64,000 nucleotides of DNA from Candidatus Planktophila versatilis (GCF_002288265.1 NZ_CP016778.1:124001-188000), one strand, 5' to 3'. Shown: positions 9,401 to 18,706, counted from the stretch's first letter. Translations and numbers: made by a program. The notes: generated by a model not told the origin, from the letters alone.

Positions 9401-9957
9401 TTGATTTATACATGCGCATGGTGGGTGAAGCGGTCAACGGATATAAGACTGGTTTTATTGAAACCGAAGAGAAGAACCACGAATGCAAAGTTGAACTGCC
9501 AGTCAATGCCCACCTATCTGAAAGCTATGTTCCAGGTGAAAGGCTAAGACTTGATCTCTACCGGCGATTAGCTGATGTGCGAAACGATGCCGAAGTTAAA
9601 TCGATTCAAGAGGAACTAGTTGATCGATTCGGAGAACCACCTCACGAGGCGCTCTCCTTGCTTCGAGTTGCGCAATTACGAGCATTTGCAAAATCTCTCG
9701 GCGTGCGAGAGGTTGTGGCAGCCGGTAAGTACTTGCGCATTTCGCCACTGAATCTGCCGGAATCAAAACAACTCAGACTGAACCGACTTTTTCCGGGCTC
9801 GCTCTACAAATCGGCATCCAATACCGTGATGATTGCCATTCCGCGCGCTGCCGCATGGACACCGACGGCGCAAGGCTCGGCAGTCATAGGGGATACTTCT
9901 CTCCTGGAGTGGGCTGCAAAATCCCTCGATGATGTAACGAAAGAGAGCACCTCGTGA
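6472..9957 (+). CDS. mfd: Transcription-repair coupling factor
   Basis: ATP-driven translocase that removes RNA polymerase stalled at DNA lesions and recruits UvrA. Domains in order: UvrB-like N-terminal modules (FPAWETLPHERLSPRSD, about residue 65), RNA polymerase-interacting domain (ELRTGDFVVHEQHGIGRY, about 480), SF2 helicase with Walker A GDVGYGKTE (about 630) and DEEQRFG, helicase C/TRG region (QLHQLRGRVGRG), and the C-terminal domain. The chosen ATG (MRGLIQLL, 1161 residues) has GAGGAG seven bases upstream. A TTG in frame at 6427 lies inside the leader hairpin and is unlikely. The stop overlaps the next gene's GTG by four bases. Confidence 0.96.
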   Translation: MRGLIQLLQRDDEVTSALADSEKIIAPSPTYPFLLAIRAASKPLLVITSSSKAAEDLADELKSLHPDVFEFPAWETLPHERLSPRSDTVAKRLATLYALKTPTGNPIVVAPIRAVIHRFIADLAHTPMWTLEIGQEIALTELATHLTALSFTRTDLVEKRGEFAVRGGIVDIFLPLAAHPVRIDFFGDEIEELSYFDVSDQRTTSPVVGKLSILPCRELLLTDAIRERAEALKEQYPSAIEILEKITEGMIVDGMESLIPLLTDDFETILDRLPASTEVFFLDQERIKTRTADLIETNAEFLAASWSSAAIGGNAPLPVEKVTFLDWSGLEQEMSRLSIPVRSLNSFGSDLDSSAVFLDFSPIDPMRGNVESLCELLRTALEAHESVIFSTPGHGMAERYAGIFRDADLPVQMTAELSAQPTKGAIHITQSVMAYGFASSHAGVLFVTERDLSGSKTNTKDGARMPSKRKQAIDPLELRTGDFVVHEQHGIGRYIELVQRTVADVTREYLVIEYASAKRGQPGDRIFVPTDTLEQISKYVGGETPTVHRIGSGEWLKAKGRARKAVRQIAGELIRLYAARTSAPGYAFSPDTPWQRELEDAFSYIETPDQLSTIEDVKRDMERPYPMDRIICGDVGYGKTEIAIRAAFKAVQDGKQVAVLVPTTLLVQQHTKTFAERYAGFPIKVAGLSRFNTAKESKEILADLAQGSVDVVVGTHRILSNDVQFKDLGLVIVDEEQRFGVEQKESLKKMRTTVDVLAMSATPIPRTLEMAVTGIREMSTITTPPEERHPILTYVGPAEDAQIKAAIHRELLRDGQVFYIHNRVESIDRAASKLQELVPEARIRIAHGQMSEGQLEDVILAFWNRDFDILVCTTIVESGLDIANANTLIVERSENFGLSQLHQLRGRVGRGRERAYAYFLYPPDQPLSEIALDRLKTIATNTDLGSGMRVALKDLEIRGAGNLLGGEQSGHIADVGFDLYMRMVGEAVNGYKTGFIETEEKNHECKVELPVNAHLSESYVPGERLRLDLYRRLADVRNDAEVKSIQEELVDRFGEPPHEALSLLRVAQLRAFAKSLGVREVVAAGKYLRISPLNLPESKQLRLNRLFPGSLYKSASNTVMIAIPRAAAWTPTAQGSAVIGDTSLLEWAAKSLDDVTKESTS

Positions 9958-10559
9958 AGAAGTTCCTTACTGTGATTGCTGTTCTGTCAGCACTTGCTCT
10001 GACCGGATGCGCAAAAGCAGATACCGCTGCATCAATTGGCGATATCACCATCACGCAGGCACAGGCGCAATCAAAGATTGATGAACTCTTAGCAGAGCGC
10101 GCAAAGATTGATACGGCAGATACCCAATTTGAAACTGGCAACGCTCTTAACCGAAGCCAACTTCGCTTCACAATTATTACAACGGTGTTTGATGAAATTG
10201 CGAAAGAGCTAAAAATCACTGTTTCAGCGACAGAACTTGAGAACTCTCGCCAAGGCATTTATAGCCAAATTGGTGGAGAGACAGAACTTTCCAAGAGTTT
10301 AGTTGCCGCGCAGATTGCGCCATCGAATTTCGACCGCTATCTACGCGCCACCATCATCTCAAATAAATTATCTGGTGCTCTTGCAATGGGTGGAGTTGCC
10401 GAAGCAGAGGTTCAGGCAAGGATCAGTGAGCTACTTCAGAAAAAAGCTGAGCAACTTAACGTCACAGTTAATCCTCGTTATGGCGTATGGGATGACGCCT
10501 CAGGTGATTTGATTCCTGGAGATTCTGCCGGATCAGCTGTAGTTCCATCAAATAAGTAA
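9954..10559 (+). CDS. Lipoprotein with SurA-N-like region (LpqU-position gene)
   Basis: A 201-residue putative lipoprotein. The first 20 residues form a signal peptide with a lipobox (ALTGC, Cys20). The mature part (ASIGDITITQAQAQSKID and the following helices) resembles the N-terminal helical domain of SurA/PrsA-type periplasmic chaperones, but no parvulin PPIase domain follows. It probably sits on the outer face of the membrane, perhaps as a chaperone-like factor. GTG start overlaps the mfd stop by four bases (GTGA) and mazG follows five bases later, so it belongs to the mfd operon. Mycobacterium also has a lipoprotein gene (lpqU) in this cluster, though I do not claim orthology. Confidence 0.75.
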   Translation: MKKFLTVIAVLSALALTGCAKADTAASIGDITITQAQAQSKIDELLAERAKIDTADTQFETGNALNRSQLRFTIITTVFDEIAKELKITVSATELENSRQGIYSQIGGETELSKSLVAAQIAPSNFDRYLRATIISNKLSGALAMGGVAEAEVQARISELLQKKAEQLNVTVNPRYGVWDDASGDLIPGDSAGSAVVPSNK

Positions 10560-10564
10560 AGCTC

Positions 10565-12563
<1,999 letters not shown>

Positions 12564-12572
12564 TCACAAAAG

Positions 12573-13019
12573 ATGGCGCTCAAATCTAGTTCTGGAAAGC
12601 GAAAGAAAAGTTACCGTTCGCGGAATCTTAATTTTAATCGCCGCCAGGGATCTGGACGCTTGCTTGCTGTGACAGCAATCTTTTTTATGTTAGCCCTTTT
12701 CCTGGCTCCGCCAATTAAGAATTACTTTGTGCAGCGCGCACAAATTAATGCTCTTGAATCACAGCTGAAGAGTGATAACTCAGCACTTGATGCAGCCCGC
12801 AAAGAGTTACTGCTCTGGCAAGATCCTGAATATATAAAGTCTCAAGCCCGCGAACGACTGCACTTCGTGCTGCCAGGTGAGCGGCAATACATTGTTACCG
12901 GAACAGATGGCGAGAACTCTGACCAGCCTGCCCAGACCGATGTTGTGAGCAATCTTCCCGAAGGACAACCTTGGTATACCCGCATGATTGCCTCAATTAC
13001 CGAAGCAGGTAAAGGGTGA
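12573..13019 (+). CDS. FtsB/DivIC-family septum formation initiator
   Basis: A 148-residue bitopic membrane protein of the divisome. It has a basic cytoplasmic N-terminus (KSSSGKRKKSYRSRN), one membrane segment (about residues 29-46), then a coiled coil (AQINALESQLKSDNSALDAA) and the family motif DPEYIKSQARERLHFVLPGE. The location between eno and DUF501 is the standard actinobacterial context for the DivIC-like protein. Homologues bridge FtsL and FtsQ and support septal cell wall synthesis. The stop overlaps the DUF501 GTG start by four bases, suggesting coupled translation. Confidence 0.9.
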   Translation: MALKSSSGKRKKSYRSRNLNFNRRQGSGRLLAVTAIFFMLALFLAPPIKNYFVQRAQINALESQLKSDNSALDAARKELLLWQDPEYIKSQARERLHFVLPGERQYIVTGTDGENSDQPAQTDVVSNLPEGQPWYTRMIASITEAGKG

Positions 13020-13516
13020 GCGCTGACAATCGCAGACCAACGGATGCAGATCTGGCTGTTATTGAAAATCAATTAGGGCGCACACCTCGTGATGTCCACG
13101 CAATTGCCTATCGCTGCCCCTGCGGAAAGCCTGCTGTTGTCGAAACACCACCACGGCTTAGTAACGGTGAACCATTTCCCACTTTCTACTATGCAACCTG
13201 CCCACGTCTTACCGCAGCGATTTCAACTCTGGAAACAACTGGCATGATGGGTGAAATGCAGGCCCGACTTGAAACTGACGCTGTATTAGCAGGTGAATAT
13301 GCAGCGGCGCACGATGATTACATTGCAGCTCGTTCTGCGCTGCAGATAGATGTTCCAGAGGTAGAAAATGTTTCAGCAGGTGGTATGCCCAATCGCGTCA
13401 AATGCCTGCACTCACTTATTGCTCATTCACTTTCTGCAGGACCGGGTGTAAACCCATTGGGCGATGAAGCACTTGCAGCGCTGCCCGAGTGGTGGAAGCA
13501 CTTGTCATGCGAGTAG
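13016..13516 (+). CDS. DUF501 family protein
   Basis: A 166-residue cytoplasmic protein of unknown function, conserved between ftsB and ppx in Actinobacteria. Family features seen: an N-terminal LGRTPRDVHAIAYRCPCGKP containing CPC, then FPTFYYATCPRL, an acidic helical middle, and a C-terminal MPNRVKCLHSLIAHSLS followed by NPLGDEAL. The conserved Cys (CPCG, TCP, KCLH) and His residues suggest metal binding, which is my inference. The start is GTG, overlapping the ftsB stop as GTGA. No function is assigned. Confidence 0.88.
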   Translation: MSADNRRPTDADLAVIENQLGRTPRDVHAIAYRCPCGKPAVVETPPRLSNGEPFPTFYYATCPRLTAAISTLETTGMMGEMQARLETDAVLAGEYAAAHDDYIAARSALQIDVPEVENVSAGGMPNRVKCLHSLIAHSLSAGPGVNPLGDEALAALPEWWKHLSCE

Positions 13517-14415
13517 CCGCTATTGATTGCGGTACCAATTCAATTCGCTTGCTGATTGCCGATATTGAAGGTGCCAACTTTCGCGAAATACATCGCGAGA
13601 TGGAGATTGTTCGCCTAGGCCAAGGCGTTGATAAGACCGGCCAATTCCACCCCGATGCAATCCTGCGCACACTAGCTGCCGTAAATAAATTCGCAACCGA
13701 AATAGCGAAGCGCGGCGTTGAAAAGATTCGCTTCTGTGCCACAAGTGCAACGCGCGATGCAACAAATAGAGACTTATTTATTGATGGTGTGAAAGAGCGA
13801 CTTGGTATTGCACCTGAAGTAATTCCTGGAGAAGTAGAAGCAGCACTTTCCTTCCAAGGTGCCACGCGAGATTTCCCAGCCACAGACGGACCCTTTCTTG
13901 TCATTGATATTGGTGGGGGATCAACTGAATTTGTCTTTGGCACCACCGATGTGGAATTTGCAAAGAGTATGAATATTGGTTGTGTCCGAATGACAGAGCG
14001 CCACTTCACTGGCGGCGATGCCGATCCTGGCCAAATTGCTGCAGCAATCGAAGATATTGATGAGGCAATCGCCCAAGCTGCCAAGATTGTTCCTATAACT
14101 GAATCGAAGACTTTGATTGCAGTAGCTGGCACGGCAACTACTGTTGCAGCTGCTGCTCTAGAACTGCGCACCTATGACAGATATGCAATCCATCTCTCCC
14201 GAATCTCTGCCGAGAAGGTCCATGCAACTTCAAAGATGTTTCTTTCGAGCAAGCGAGAAGATCGCGAGGCACTTGGATATATGCACCCGGGTCGCGTTGA
14301 TGTAATCGGTGCTGGTTCACTTGTCCTCTCACGCATCATGCTCGCAACCGGCGCTTTCGAATTTGTTGCATCTGAATCAGATATTCTCGATGGAATGGCT
14401 TGGTCACTTGTATAA
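13507..14415 (+). CDS. Exopolyphosphatase / guanosine pentaphosphatase family (Ppx/GppA)
   Basis: Member of the ASKHA fold; family members cleave terminal phosphate from polyphosphate or pppGpp. Features: phosphate-1 loop AAIDCGTNSIRLLIAD at the N-terminus, CATSATRDATN, the second phosphate loop VIDIGGGSTEFVFG (about residue 140), and AVAGTATTVAA. At about 302 residues it is the short actinobacterial form without the extra C-terminal HD-like domains. The chosen ATG overlaps DUF501 by ten bases; in-frame GTG codons just upstream are possible. It matches the position of mycobacterial ppx2, so a role in polyphosphate or (p)ppGpp balance is likely, but the substrate is not decided by sequence alone. 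Confidence 0.9.
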   Translation: MRVAAIDCGTNSIRLLIADIEGANFREIHREMEIVRLGQGVDKTGQFHPDAILRTLAAVNKFATEIAKRGVEKIRFCATSATRDATNRDLFIDGVKERLGIAPEVIPGEVEAALSFQGATRDFPATDGPFLVIDIGGGSTEFVFGTTDVEFAKSMNIGCVRMTERHFTGGDADPGQIAAAIEDIDEAIAQAAKIVPITESKTLIAVAGTATTVAAAALELRTYDRYAIHLSRISAEKVHATSKMFLSSKREDREALGYMHPGRVDVIGAGSLVLSRIMLATGAFEFVASESDILDGMAWSLV

Positions 14416-15103
14416 GTCGATTGAATTACTTGATAAGGCAATTATCAAATGCCATCAATGTCCTCGGTTAGTTGAGTGGCGCGAAGAAGTTGCAGTGGTA
14501 AAGCGTAAGTCATATGAAAACGAGACATACTGGGGAAAGCCAGTAACTGGATTTGGTTCAACTAAGCCCAAGATGCTCATCGTTGGGTTGGCACCCGGTG
14601 CCCACGGTGCCAACCGCACGGGGCGAATCTTCACCGGTGACTCTTCCGGTGATTGGCTCTACGGATCATTACACCGAATCGGTATTGCAAAGATTGCAAC
14701 ATCTACTTCGCGTGATGATGGACAAGTGCTCAAAGAAACTCGAATCTCAATGGCTGTGCGTTGTGCTCCACCAGGGAATAAACCCACCACTGAAGAGCGC
14801 GACACATGTGCTCCCTATTTTGAAAATGAACTCCAGCTTATTGCGCCCGCAGTGAGATCTTTTGTCGCACTGGGAAACTTTGGCTGGCAGGTATTAATCA
14901 AGTCGTTAAAGGCGCAAGGACATAAAATCCCACCAACAAAGTTTGGACATGGATCCACGATTAAGTATTCACATAACAAGATTGACTACTTAATCATTGG
15001 TAGTTACCACCCAAGTCAACAGAACACTTTCACAGGCAAACTCACCAAGCCAATGCTCGATTCAGTGTTGAAGAAAGCAGCTAAGTTCGCGGGTATTAAG
15101 TAA
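14390..15103 (+). CDS. Uracil-DNA glycosylase, family 5 (UDGb-type)
   Basis: Removes uracil, and in known family members other deaminated bases, from DNA to start base excision repair. Seen are the Cys-rich Fe-S motif IIKCHQCPRLVEWREEVA near the N-terminus, the active-site region LIVGLAPGAHGANRTGRIFTGDSSGDWL, the further Cys residues in VRCAPPGNKPTTEERDTCAP, and the C-terminal SYHPSQQNT loop. About 237 residues. The ATG at 14390 overlaps ppx by 26 bases; TTG at 14408 is an equally plausible start. The protein may tail the ppx operon. Confidence 0.88.
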   Translation: MEWLGHLYKSIELLDKAIIKCHQCPRLVEWREEVAVVKRKSYENETYWGKPVTGFGSTKPKMLIVGLAPGAHGANRTGRIFTGDSSGDWLYGSLHRIGIAKIATSTSRDDGQVLKETRISMAVRCAPPGNKPTTEERDTCAPYFENELQLIAPAVRSFVALGNFGWQVLIKSLKAQGHKIPPTKFGHGSTIKYSHNKIDYLIIGSYHPSQQNTFTGKLTKPMLDSVLKKAAKFAGIK

Positions 15104-15115
15104 CTTTTCGCATAG

Positions 15116-15121
15116 TAGACT
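15116..15121 (+). promoter_or_regulatory. -10 element TAGACT before the UAA tRNA
   Basis: TAGACT lies 14 bases before the first base of the tRNA acceptor stem, a suitable distance for a short 5' leader. No convincing -35 is seen. Confidence 0.4.
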
Positions 15122-15135
15122 TCGCATCTCTATTG

Positions 15136-15208
15136 GCCCCCATAGTCCAATGGCAGAGACAGAGGACTTAAAATCCTTCCAGTATCGGTTCGAGTCCGAT
15201 TGGGGGCA
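15136..15208 (+). tRNA. tRNA with UAA anticodon (Leu by codon) on a class-I scaffold
   Basis: The cloverleaf is: 7-bp acceptor stem GCCCCCA/TGGGGGC, short D-arm (GTC/GAC plus one C-A mismatch), 5-bp anticodon stem GAGGA/TCCTT with loop CTTAAAA, 5-base variable loop CCAGT, and 5-bp T-stem ATCGG/CCGAT with loop TTCGAGT. Discriminator base is A; CCA is not encoded. The anticodon is TAA, which reads UUA (Leu), but normal tRNA-Leu is class II with a long variable arm. The tRNA call is firm; the amino acid it carries is not. Confidence 0.85.
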
Positions 15209-15265
15209 CGTTGTGCAGGTTGTTTGGTTATCTTCGCGCACGAATTCTCTTGAATAATCGCTAGC

Positions 15266-15283
15266 GGGAAAGTAATATTTCCC
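15266..15283. repeat. Short inverted repeat GGGAAA-N6-TTTCCC
   Basis: A 6-bp perfect inverted repeat between the tRNA and the Cys-rich miniprotein gene, about 30 bases before the latter's start. It could be an operator or a small leader hairpin. Confidence 0.3.
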
Positions 15284-15311
15284 AATTCAACCGAGACCAG
15301 GAGATCAAAAA

Positions 15312-15506
15312 ATGCTCGCTACTTATTCATGTGCCAAGTGTGAAATGTCTGTTAATGCAAGCTGTGCAAACTGCAACCTGCCTTTGGTCAATGACTCTCT
15401 TGCCCTCCCTGATGGCAGCAATGTTCAAATTTCTCGTTGCCCACAGTGCGAAGGAAAGATTAAATCTCCAATGTGCTGCGGTTCTGATATGAGCTGCTCA
15501 ATCTAA
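15312..15506 (+). CDS. Cys-rich miniprotein with paired CxxC motifs
   Basis: A 64-residue protein with nine Cys: C7/C10, C18/C21, C43/C46, C55/C56 and C62. The CxxC pairs suggest two treble-clef or zinc-ribbon-like knuckles; the overall density is reminiscent of a metallothionein. No signal peptide or membrane segment. A good ribosome site (CAGGAG) precedes the ATG by eight bases, so it is very likely translated. The cfa gene follows 27 bases later and may be co-transcribed. I do not recognise a named family and assign no function beyond likely metal binding. Confidence 0.7.
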   Translation: MLATYSCAKCEMSVNASCANCNLPLVNDSLALPDGSNVQISRCPQCEGKIKSPMCCGSDMSCSI

Positions 15507-15533
15507 CTTAAGAAATATTCTGTGGGTGATTAA

Positions 15534-16643
15534 ATGAGTAGCAAAGATCTCTGTCTTTCCATTCTGGAAAAAAGTAATGTGCCAATTAACTCCAGTGAGC
15601 CATGGAGCTTGCAGGTAAAGAATGAAAAACTATGGGATCGCGTTGCATCCCAGCATCAGCTTGGCCTGGGTGAGGCTTACATGGATGGCTGGTGGGAGTG
15701 CCAAGATATTGATGAGATGCTCACCAGGTTGTTAACTGTTGATGCAACATCCTTTCTCAAGCCTTCAATTCCTTTAGTTGCAAGTGCGTTGAAATCTAAG
15801 ATTTTGAATATGCAGACTAAATCAAAAGCTGCAAAGAATGCTAAACATCATTACAACATCGGTAATGACCTATATACGCGAATGCTAGATAGTGAAATGG
15901 CCTATAGCTGCGGATATTGGCAAAATGCAAAAACGTTAGATGAGGCGCAGATAGCTAAGTTTGATTTAATCTGTCGCAAACTAAAACTTGAAAAAGGTAT
16001 GACCCTGCTTGATATCGGAAGCGGTTGGGGAGGGCTCCTGCGCCATGCGGTAAGAAACTATGGCGTTATTGCAACCGGAATTTCTCCGGCAGATCAACAG
16101 ATCATCTTGGCACGAGAGAAGTCAGCCGGACTAGATATAAATTTTGTGCAGATGGATTATCGAGATCTAACCGGCCGATTTGACCGTATTGTTTCGGTAG
16201 GAATGATGGAGCATGTAGGGCCCAAAAACTTTAAAGAGTTCTTTACCAAGTGCGATGAACTGCTGGTCGATGACGGAATTATGTTGCACCATCTCATATC
16301 AAGCACAGTTCCCCAGAGCAACACAGACCCATTCTTTAATCGATATATCTTCCCTGGGGGAGTAATTCCATCTCCTGGGCAGATTAGTAACGCGGCCGAA
16401 GGGCTCTTTGTCCTGGAGGACACTCACAATTTTGGACTCGATTACGAGACAACGCTGCTGCATTGGCACAAAAATATTAATTCCAAGTGGGATGAGATTC
16501 CTCAATACGATCTGCGCTTTAGACGAATGTGGAACTACTACCTGCTAGCTTCAGCGGCAGGTTTTAAAGCTCGACATCTGCATCTGAACCAATACGTGTT
16601 CCGTAAAGGTGGCGTGCTCGCCCCCTATCTTCCGGTTCGCTGA
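15534..16643 (+). CDS. cfa: Cyclopropane-fatty-acyl-phospholipid synthase family methyltransferase
   Basis: SAM-dependent enzyme that typically adds a methylene bridge to unsaturated acyl chains of membrane phospholipids. The 369-residue length matches bacterial CFA synthase. Seen: N-terminal substrate domain (GLGEAYMDGWWECQDIDEM), the AKHHYNIGNDLY signature, the SAM-binding loop LLDIGSGWGGLLRHA (about residue 160), and the conserved GMMEHVGPKNFKEFF. C-terminal LHWHKN and RMWNYYLLASAAGF motifs are also present. GGGTGA precedes the ATG. Mycolic-acid-type paralogues are similar in sequence, but nothing nearby suggests mycolate metabolism. Confidence 0.92.
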   Translation: MSSKDLCLSILEKSNVPINSSEPWSLQVKNEKLWDRVASQHQLGLGEAYMDGWWECQDIDEMLTRLLTVDATSFLKPSIPLVASALKSKILNMQTKSKAAKNAKHHYNIGNDLYTRMLDSEMAYSCGYWQNAKTLDEAQIAKFDLICRKLKLEKGMTLLDIGSGWGGLLRHAVRNYGVIATGISPADQQIILAREKSAGLDINFVQMDYRDLTGRFDRIVSVGMMEHVGPKNFKEFFTKCDELLVDDGIMLHHLISSTVPQSNTDPFFNRYIFPGGVIPSPGQISNAAEGLFVLEDTHNFGLDYETTLLHWHKNINSKWDEIPQYDLRFRRMWNYYLLASAAGFKARHLHLNQYVFRKGGVLAPYLPVR

Positions 16644-16680
16644 GCGTATTTACCCCCTAAAACTGGAAATTTTCCTGGTT

Positions 16681-16703
16681 TGCCGTACGTTATATGCCGT
16701 ACG
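16681..16703. repeat. Two TGCCGTACG direct repeats flanking a TATA-like element
   Basis: TGCCGTACG occurs at 16681-16689 and 16695-16703, 14 bases centre to centre, with TTATA between them. Each contains the palindrome CGTACG. They lie 36-58 bases before the start of the Bax-inhibitor-like gene and could form a regulator site over its promoter. Confidence 0.4.
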
Positions 16704-16738
16704 GGAGCTCGTTCTCGCACATATATAAGGAGAAATTC

Positions 16739-17470
16739 ATGCGCAGTTCTAACCCAGTCCTTAGCGGCCGCGGTTTCGCTCGTATCAAGGGTGATGCAGT
16801 CGGCACTCGCGACCTCAACACAATCGAGAGTCGTCCATCATCTGCACCAATGTCTATTGACGATGTCGTCATTAAGACCGCAGGACTCTTTGCTGTACTC
16901 GTTGTAGTCGGAGCCTTTGCTTGGCGCGCAAATAGCCCAACACTTGCCCTCATCGGATTCATCGGCGGTTTTATTCTCGCGATGGTCAATTCATTTTCGA
17001 AGAAAGTTCGCCCACCGCTAGTTATTGCATATGCCGCAGCCCAAGGTTTGGCACTCGGAACTATCAGCCGCATCTATAACGATTCATACAATGGAATCGT
17101 TGGCCAAGCTGTTATTGCAACAGCGTGTGCCTTCGGTGGAGTTCTCCTTGCCTATCGCAGTGGCAAGATTCGCGTGACACCAAAGTTCAGTCGCATCATG
17201 ATGGGCTCACTCATTGGGTATGTCATCTTTGGCGTAGCAACAATCTTTATTGGTTTCCCAGGTGGAGCCCTCGGTCTACTTATCTCTGTAGGTGGAGTAG
17301 CGCTCGCATCAATGTTTATCGTGATGGATCTAGATCAGATTGAGAAGGCAGTTGCAGCTGGCGTTCCACAAGAGGAATCATGGCGCTGTGCATTTGGCCT
17401 CATGGTTACCTTGGTCTGGCTCTATCTTGAAGTACTGCGACTAATTTCAATTCTTCGCAGTAACGATTAA
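16739..17470 (+). CDS. Bax inhibitor-1 / YccA-like membrane protein (BaxI_1 family)
   Basis: A 243-residue polytopic membrane protein. After a polar N-terminus of about 45 residues there are about seven hydrophobic segments (LFAVLVVVGAFAW, LALIGFIGGFILAMV, AYAAAQGLALGTIS, AVIATACAFGGVLLAY and later ones). The family is widespread in Actinobacteria; relatives in the TMBIM superfamily act as pH-sensitive calcium leak channels, but the bacterial role is largely unknown. The chosen ATG follows AAGGAG by six bases; an upstream in-frame ATG at 16694 lies inside the TGCCGTACG repeat and lacks a ribosome site. A clear terminator follows. Confidence 0.87.
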   Translation: MRSSNPVLSGRGFARIKGDAVGTRDLNTIESRPSSAPMSIDDVVIKTAGLFAVLVVVGAFAWRANSPTLALIGFIGGFILAMVNSFSKKVRPPLVIAYAAAQGLALGTISRIYNDSYNGIVGQAVIATACAFGGVLLAYRSGKIRVTPKFSRIMMGSLIGYVIFGVATIFIGFPGGALGLLISVGGVALASMFIVMDLDQIEKAVAAGVPQEESWRCAFGLMVTLVWLYLEVLRLISILRSND

Positions 17471-17491
17471 TCAATAGTCAGTAATTTAATA

Positions 17492-18700
17492 TTACTGAGA
17501 TTGCCCGAGATGCGAAGACCGCGTCTCGGGCAATTTTATTGATGCCATAACGGCTGCTGCCATCATCACAGCGGTAAGCGCGAAAGCTGGTTGATACCCA
17601 TAAGAATCTGCGATTGCACCAAGGAGCACAGGTGCAACCATCGCTCCGGCATCAGCAGACATTTGAAATAAGCCAATAACCTGACCGCCCTTACCCTCAA
17701 TCACATCGCCCACGACGGCCGCGGGAGTAGTGGAAAGGAAAGCTCCACCTATACCGACGATGGCGCTAGCAAGAAAGAACATCCAGGAGTTCATCGTGAA
17801 GACAAGGGTGAGTGCAAAGAGTGCAGTGAGGGAAGTGCCCACAATGAGAGAGAATCGGCGGCCATTGATATCTGACATTCTTCCAGCTTTAAGGAGGAAG
17901 GCGCCTTGAATCAAGGTAGTCAGCGTGAAACCGAAGCCCATCACTGCGGGAGATATTTTAAGATCTTCGACAATAAATAGCGGCAAGATTGAGCGACTCA
18001 TTCCGAAGAATGTCCAAGCTGCACAGAACGAAACAAAGAGTGCGATTCGATATGGCTTTAGCGCTAATGCAGATTTGAGAGTGACCACATCATTTTGTTG
18101 GTCGCCGCTCGGCTTGGCTGCAAGTGCTGAGTGACGCAATAAAATTGCACCGGATGAGCTGGCACCGAGAAGGAATACTCCATAGATCAGCAGGGGAGCA
18201 CGTAGTGAAAATGCGGAGAGTGCTCCACCTACTGCAGGTCCAGCAATCATTCCCAGCAGAAAGGTCCCGTTATAGAGTGACTGCACGCGTGCGCGGTGGT
18301 CGTCACCGACTGCTCGAACAAGAATTGAACCAGCTGCAACAGAGAACATAGAAGATCCGATTCCGCCGACAGCGCGAAAAATCAGTAGCTGCTCGTAATT
18401 CTGAGCAAGGCCTGCAGCAAATGAAGTCAGAGCTACGAAACCGATACCAACTGAATAAACCCATCTTTCACCGAATTTATCAACTAATTTTCCGGAGATG
18501 AGCCCCGATGCAAAACGTGCAAAAGCAAATGTCGAGACGATTGCACCAACTTGAGCGTGATTGACTCCGAATGATCTAGCAAAGAGTGGAATCGTGGGTG
18601 CGATGATTCCGAAGCCCACTGCCACAAAGAATGAGGCAAAGACAATGACGCCAACCTCACGCGGAAACTCCGCAAAGGGATTGGTAAATTTAAATCGCAC
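17492..18700 (-). CDS. MFS transporter (drug:H+ antiporter-like)
   Basis: A 402-residue, roughly 12-helix major facilitator protein at the cytoplasmic membrane. Seen: an N-terminal hydrophobic segment FASFFVAVGFGIIAPTIPLF, the loop 2-3 signature GKLVDKFGERWVY (motif A-like GxLaDrxGrr), a matching loop in the second half (GRMSDINGRRFSL), and an arginine-rich central loop. Similarity is to the sugar or multidrug efflux families, and the substrate cannot be read from sequence. The start is GTG, six bases after a TAGACT -10. The 3' end is convergent with, and carries the terminator of, the preceding gene. Confidence 0.85.
   Translation of the reverse strand: MRFKFTNPFAEFPREVGVIVFASFFVAVGFGIIAPTIPLFARSFGVNHAQVGAIVSTFAFARFASGLISGKLVDKFGERWVYSVGIGFVALTSFAAGLAQNYEQLLIFRAVGGIGSSMFSVAAGSILVRAVGDDHRARVQSLYNGTFLLGMIAGPAVGGALSAFSLRAPLLIYGVFLLGASSSGAILLRHSALAAKPSGDQQNDVVTLKSALALKPYRIALFVSFCAAWTFFGMSRSILPLFIVEDLKISPAVMGFGFTLTTLIQGAFLLKAGRMSDINGRRFSLIVGTSLTALFALTLVFTMNSWMFFLASAIVGIGGAFLSTTPAAVVGDVIEGKGGQVIGLFQMSADAGAMVAPVLLGAIADSYGYQPAFALTAVMMAAAVMASIKLPETRSSHLGQSQ
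17501..17540 (+). terminator. Intrinsic terminator inside the 3' coding end of the convergent MFS gene
   Basis: Perfect 10-bp stem TTGCCCGAGA/TCTCGGGCAA (17501-17510 with 17524-17533) followed by TTTTATT. It serves the plus-strand Bax-inhibitor-like gene, whose stop is 31 bases upstream. The same bases encode the last residues of the MFS protein on the minus strand. Confidence 0.8.
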
Positions 18701-18706
18701 CTGCGC

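Noticed and set aside
13416-14171. 251-residue minus-strand frame
   Set aside because: Lies antisense to ppx and DUF501, with low-complexity Ser/Ala/Arg content and no family motifs; a shadow of the coding strand.
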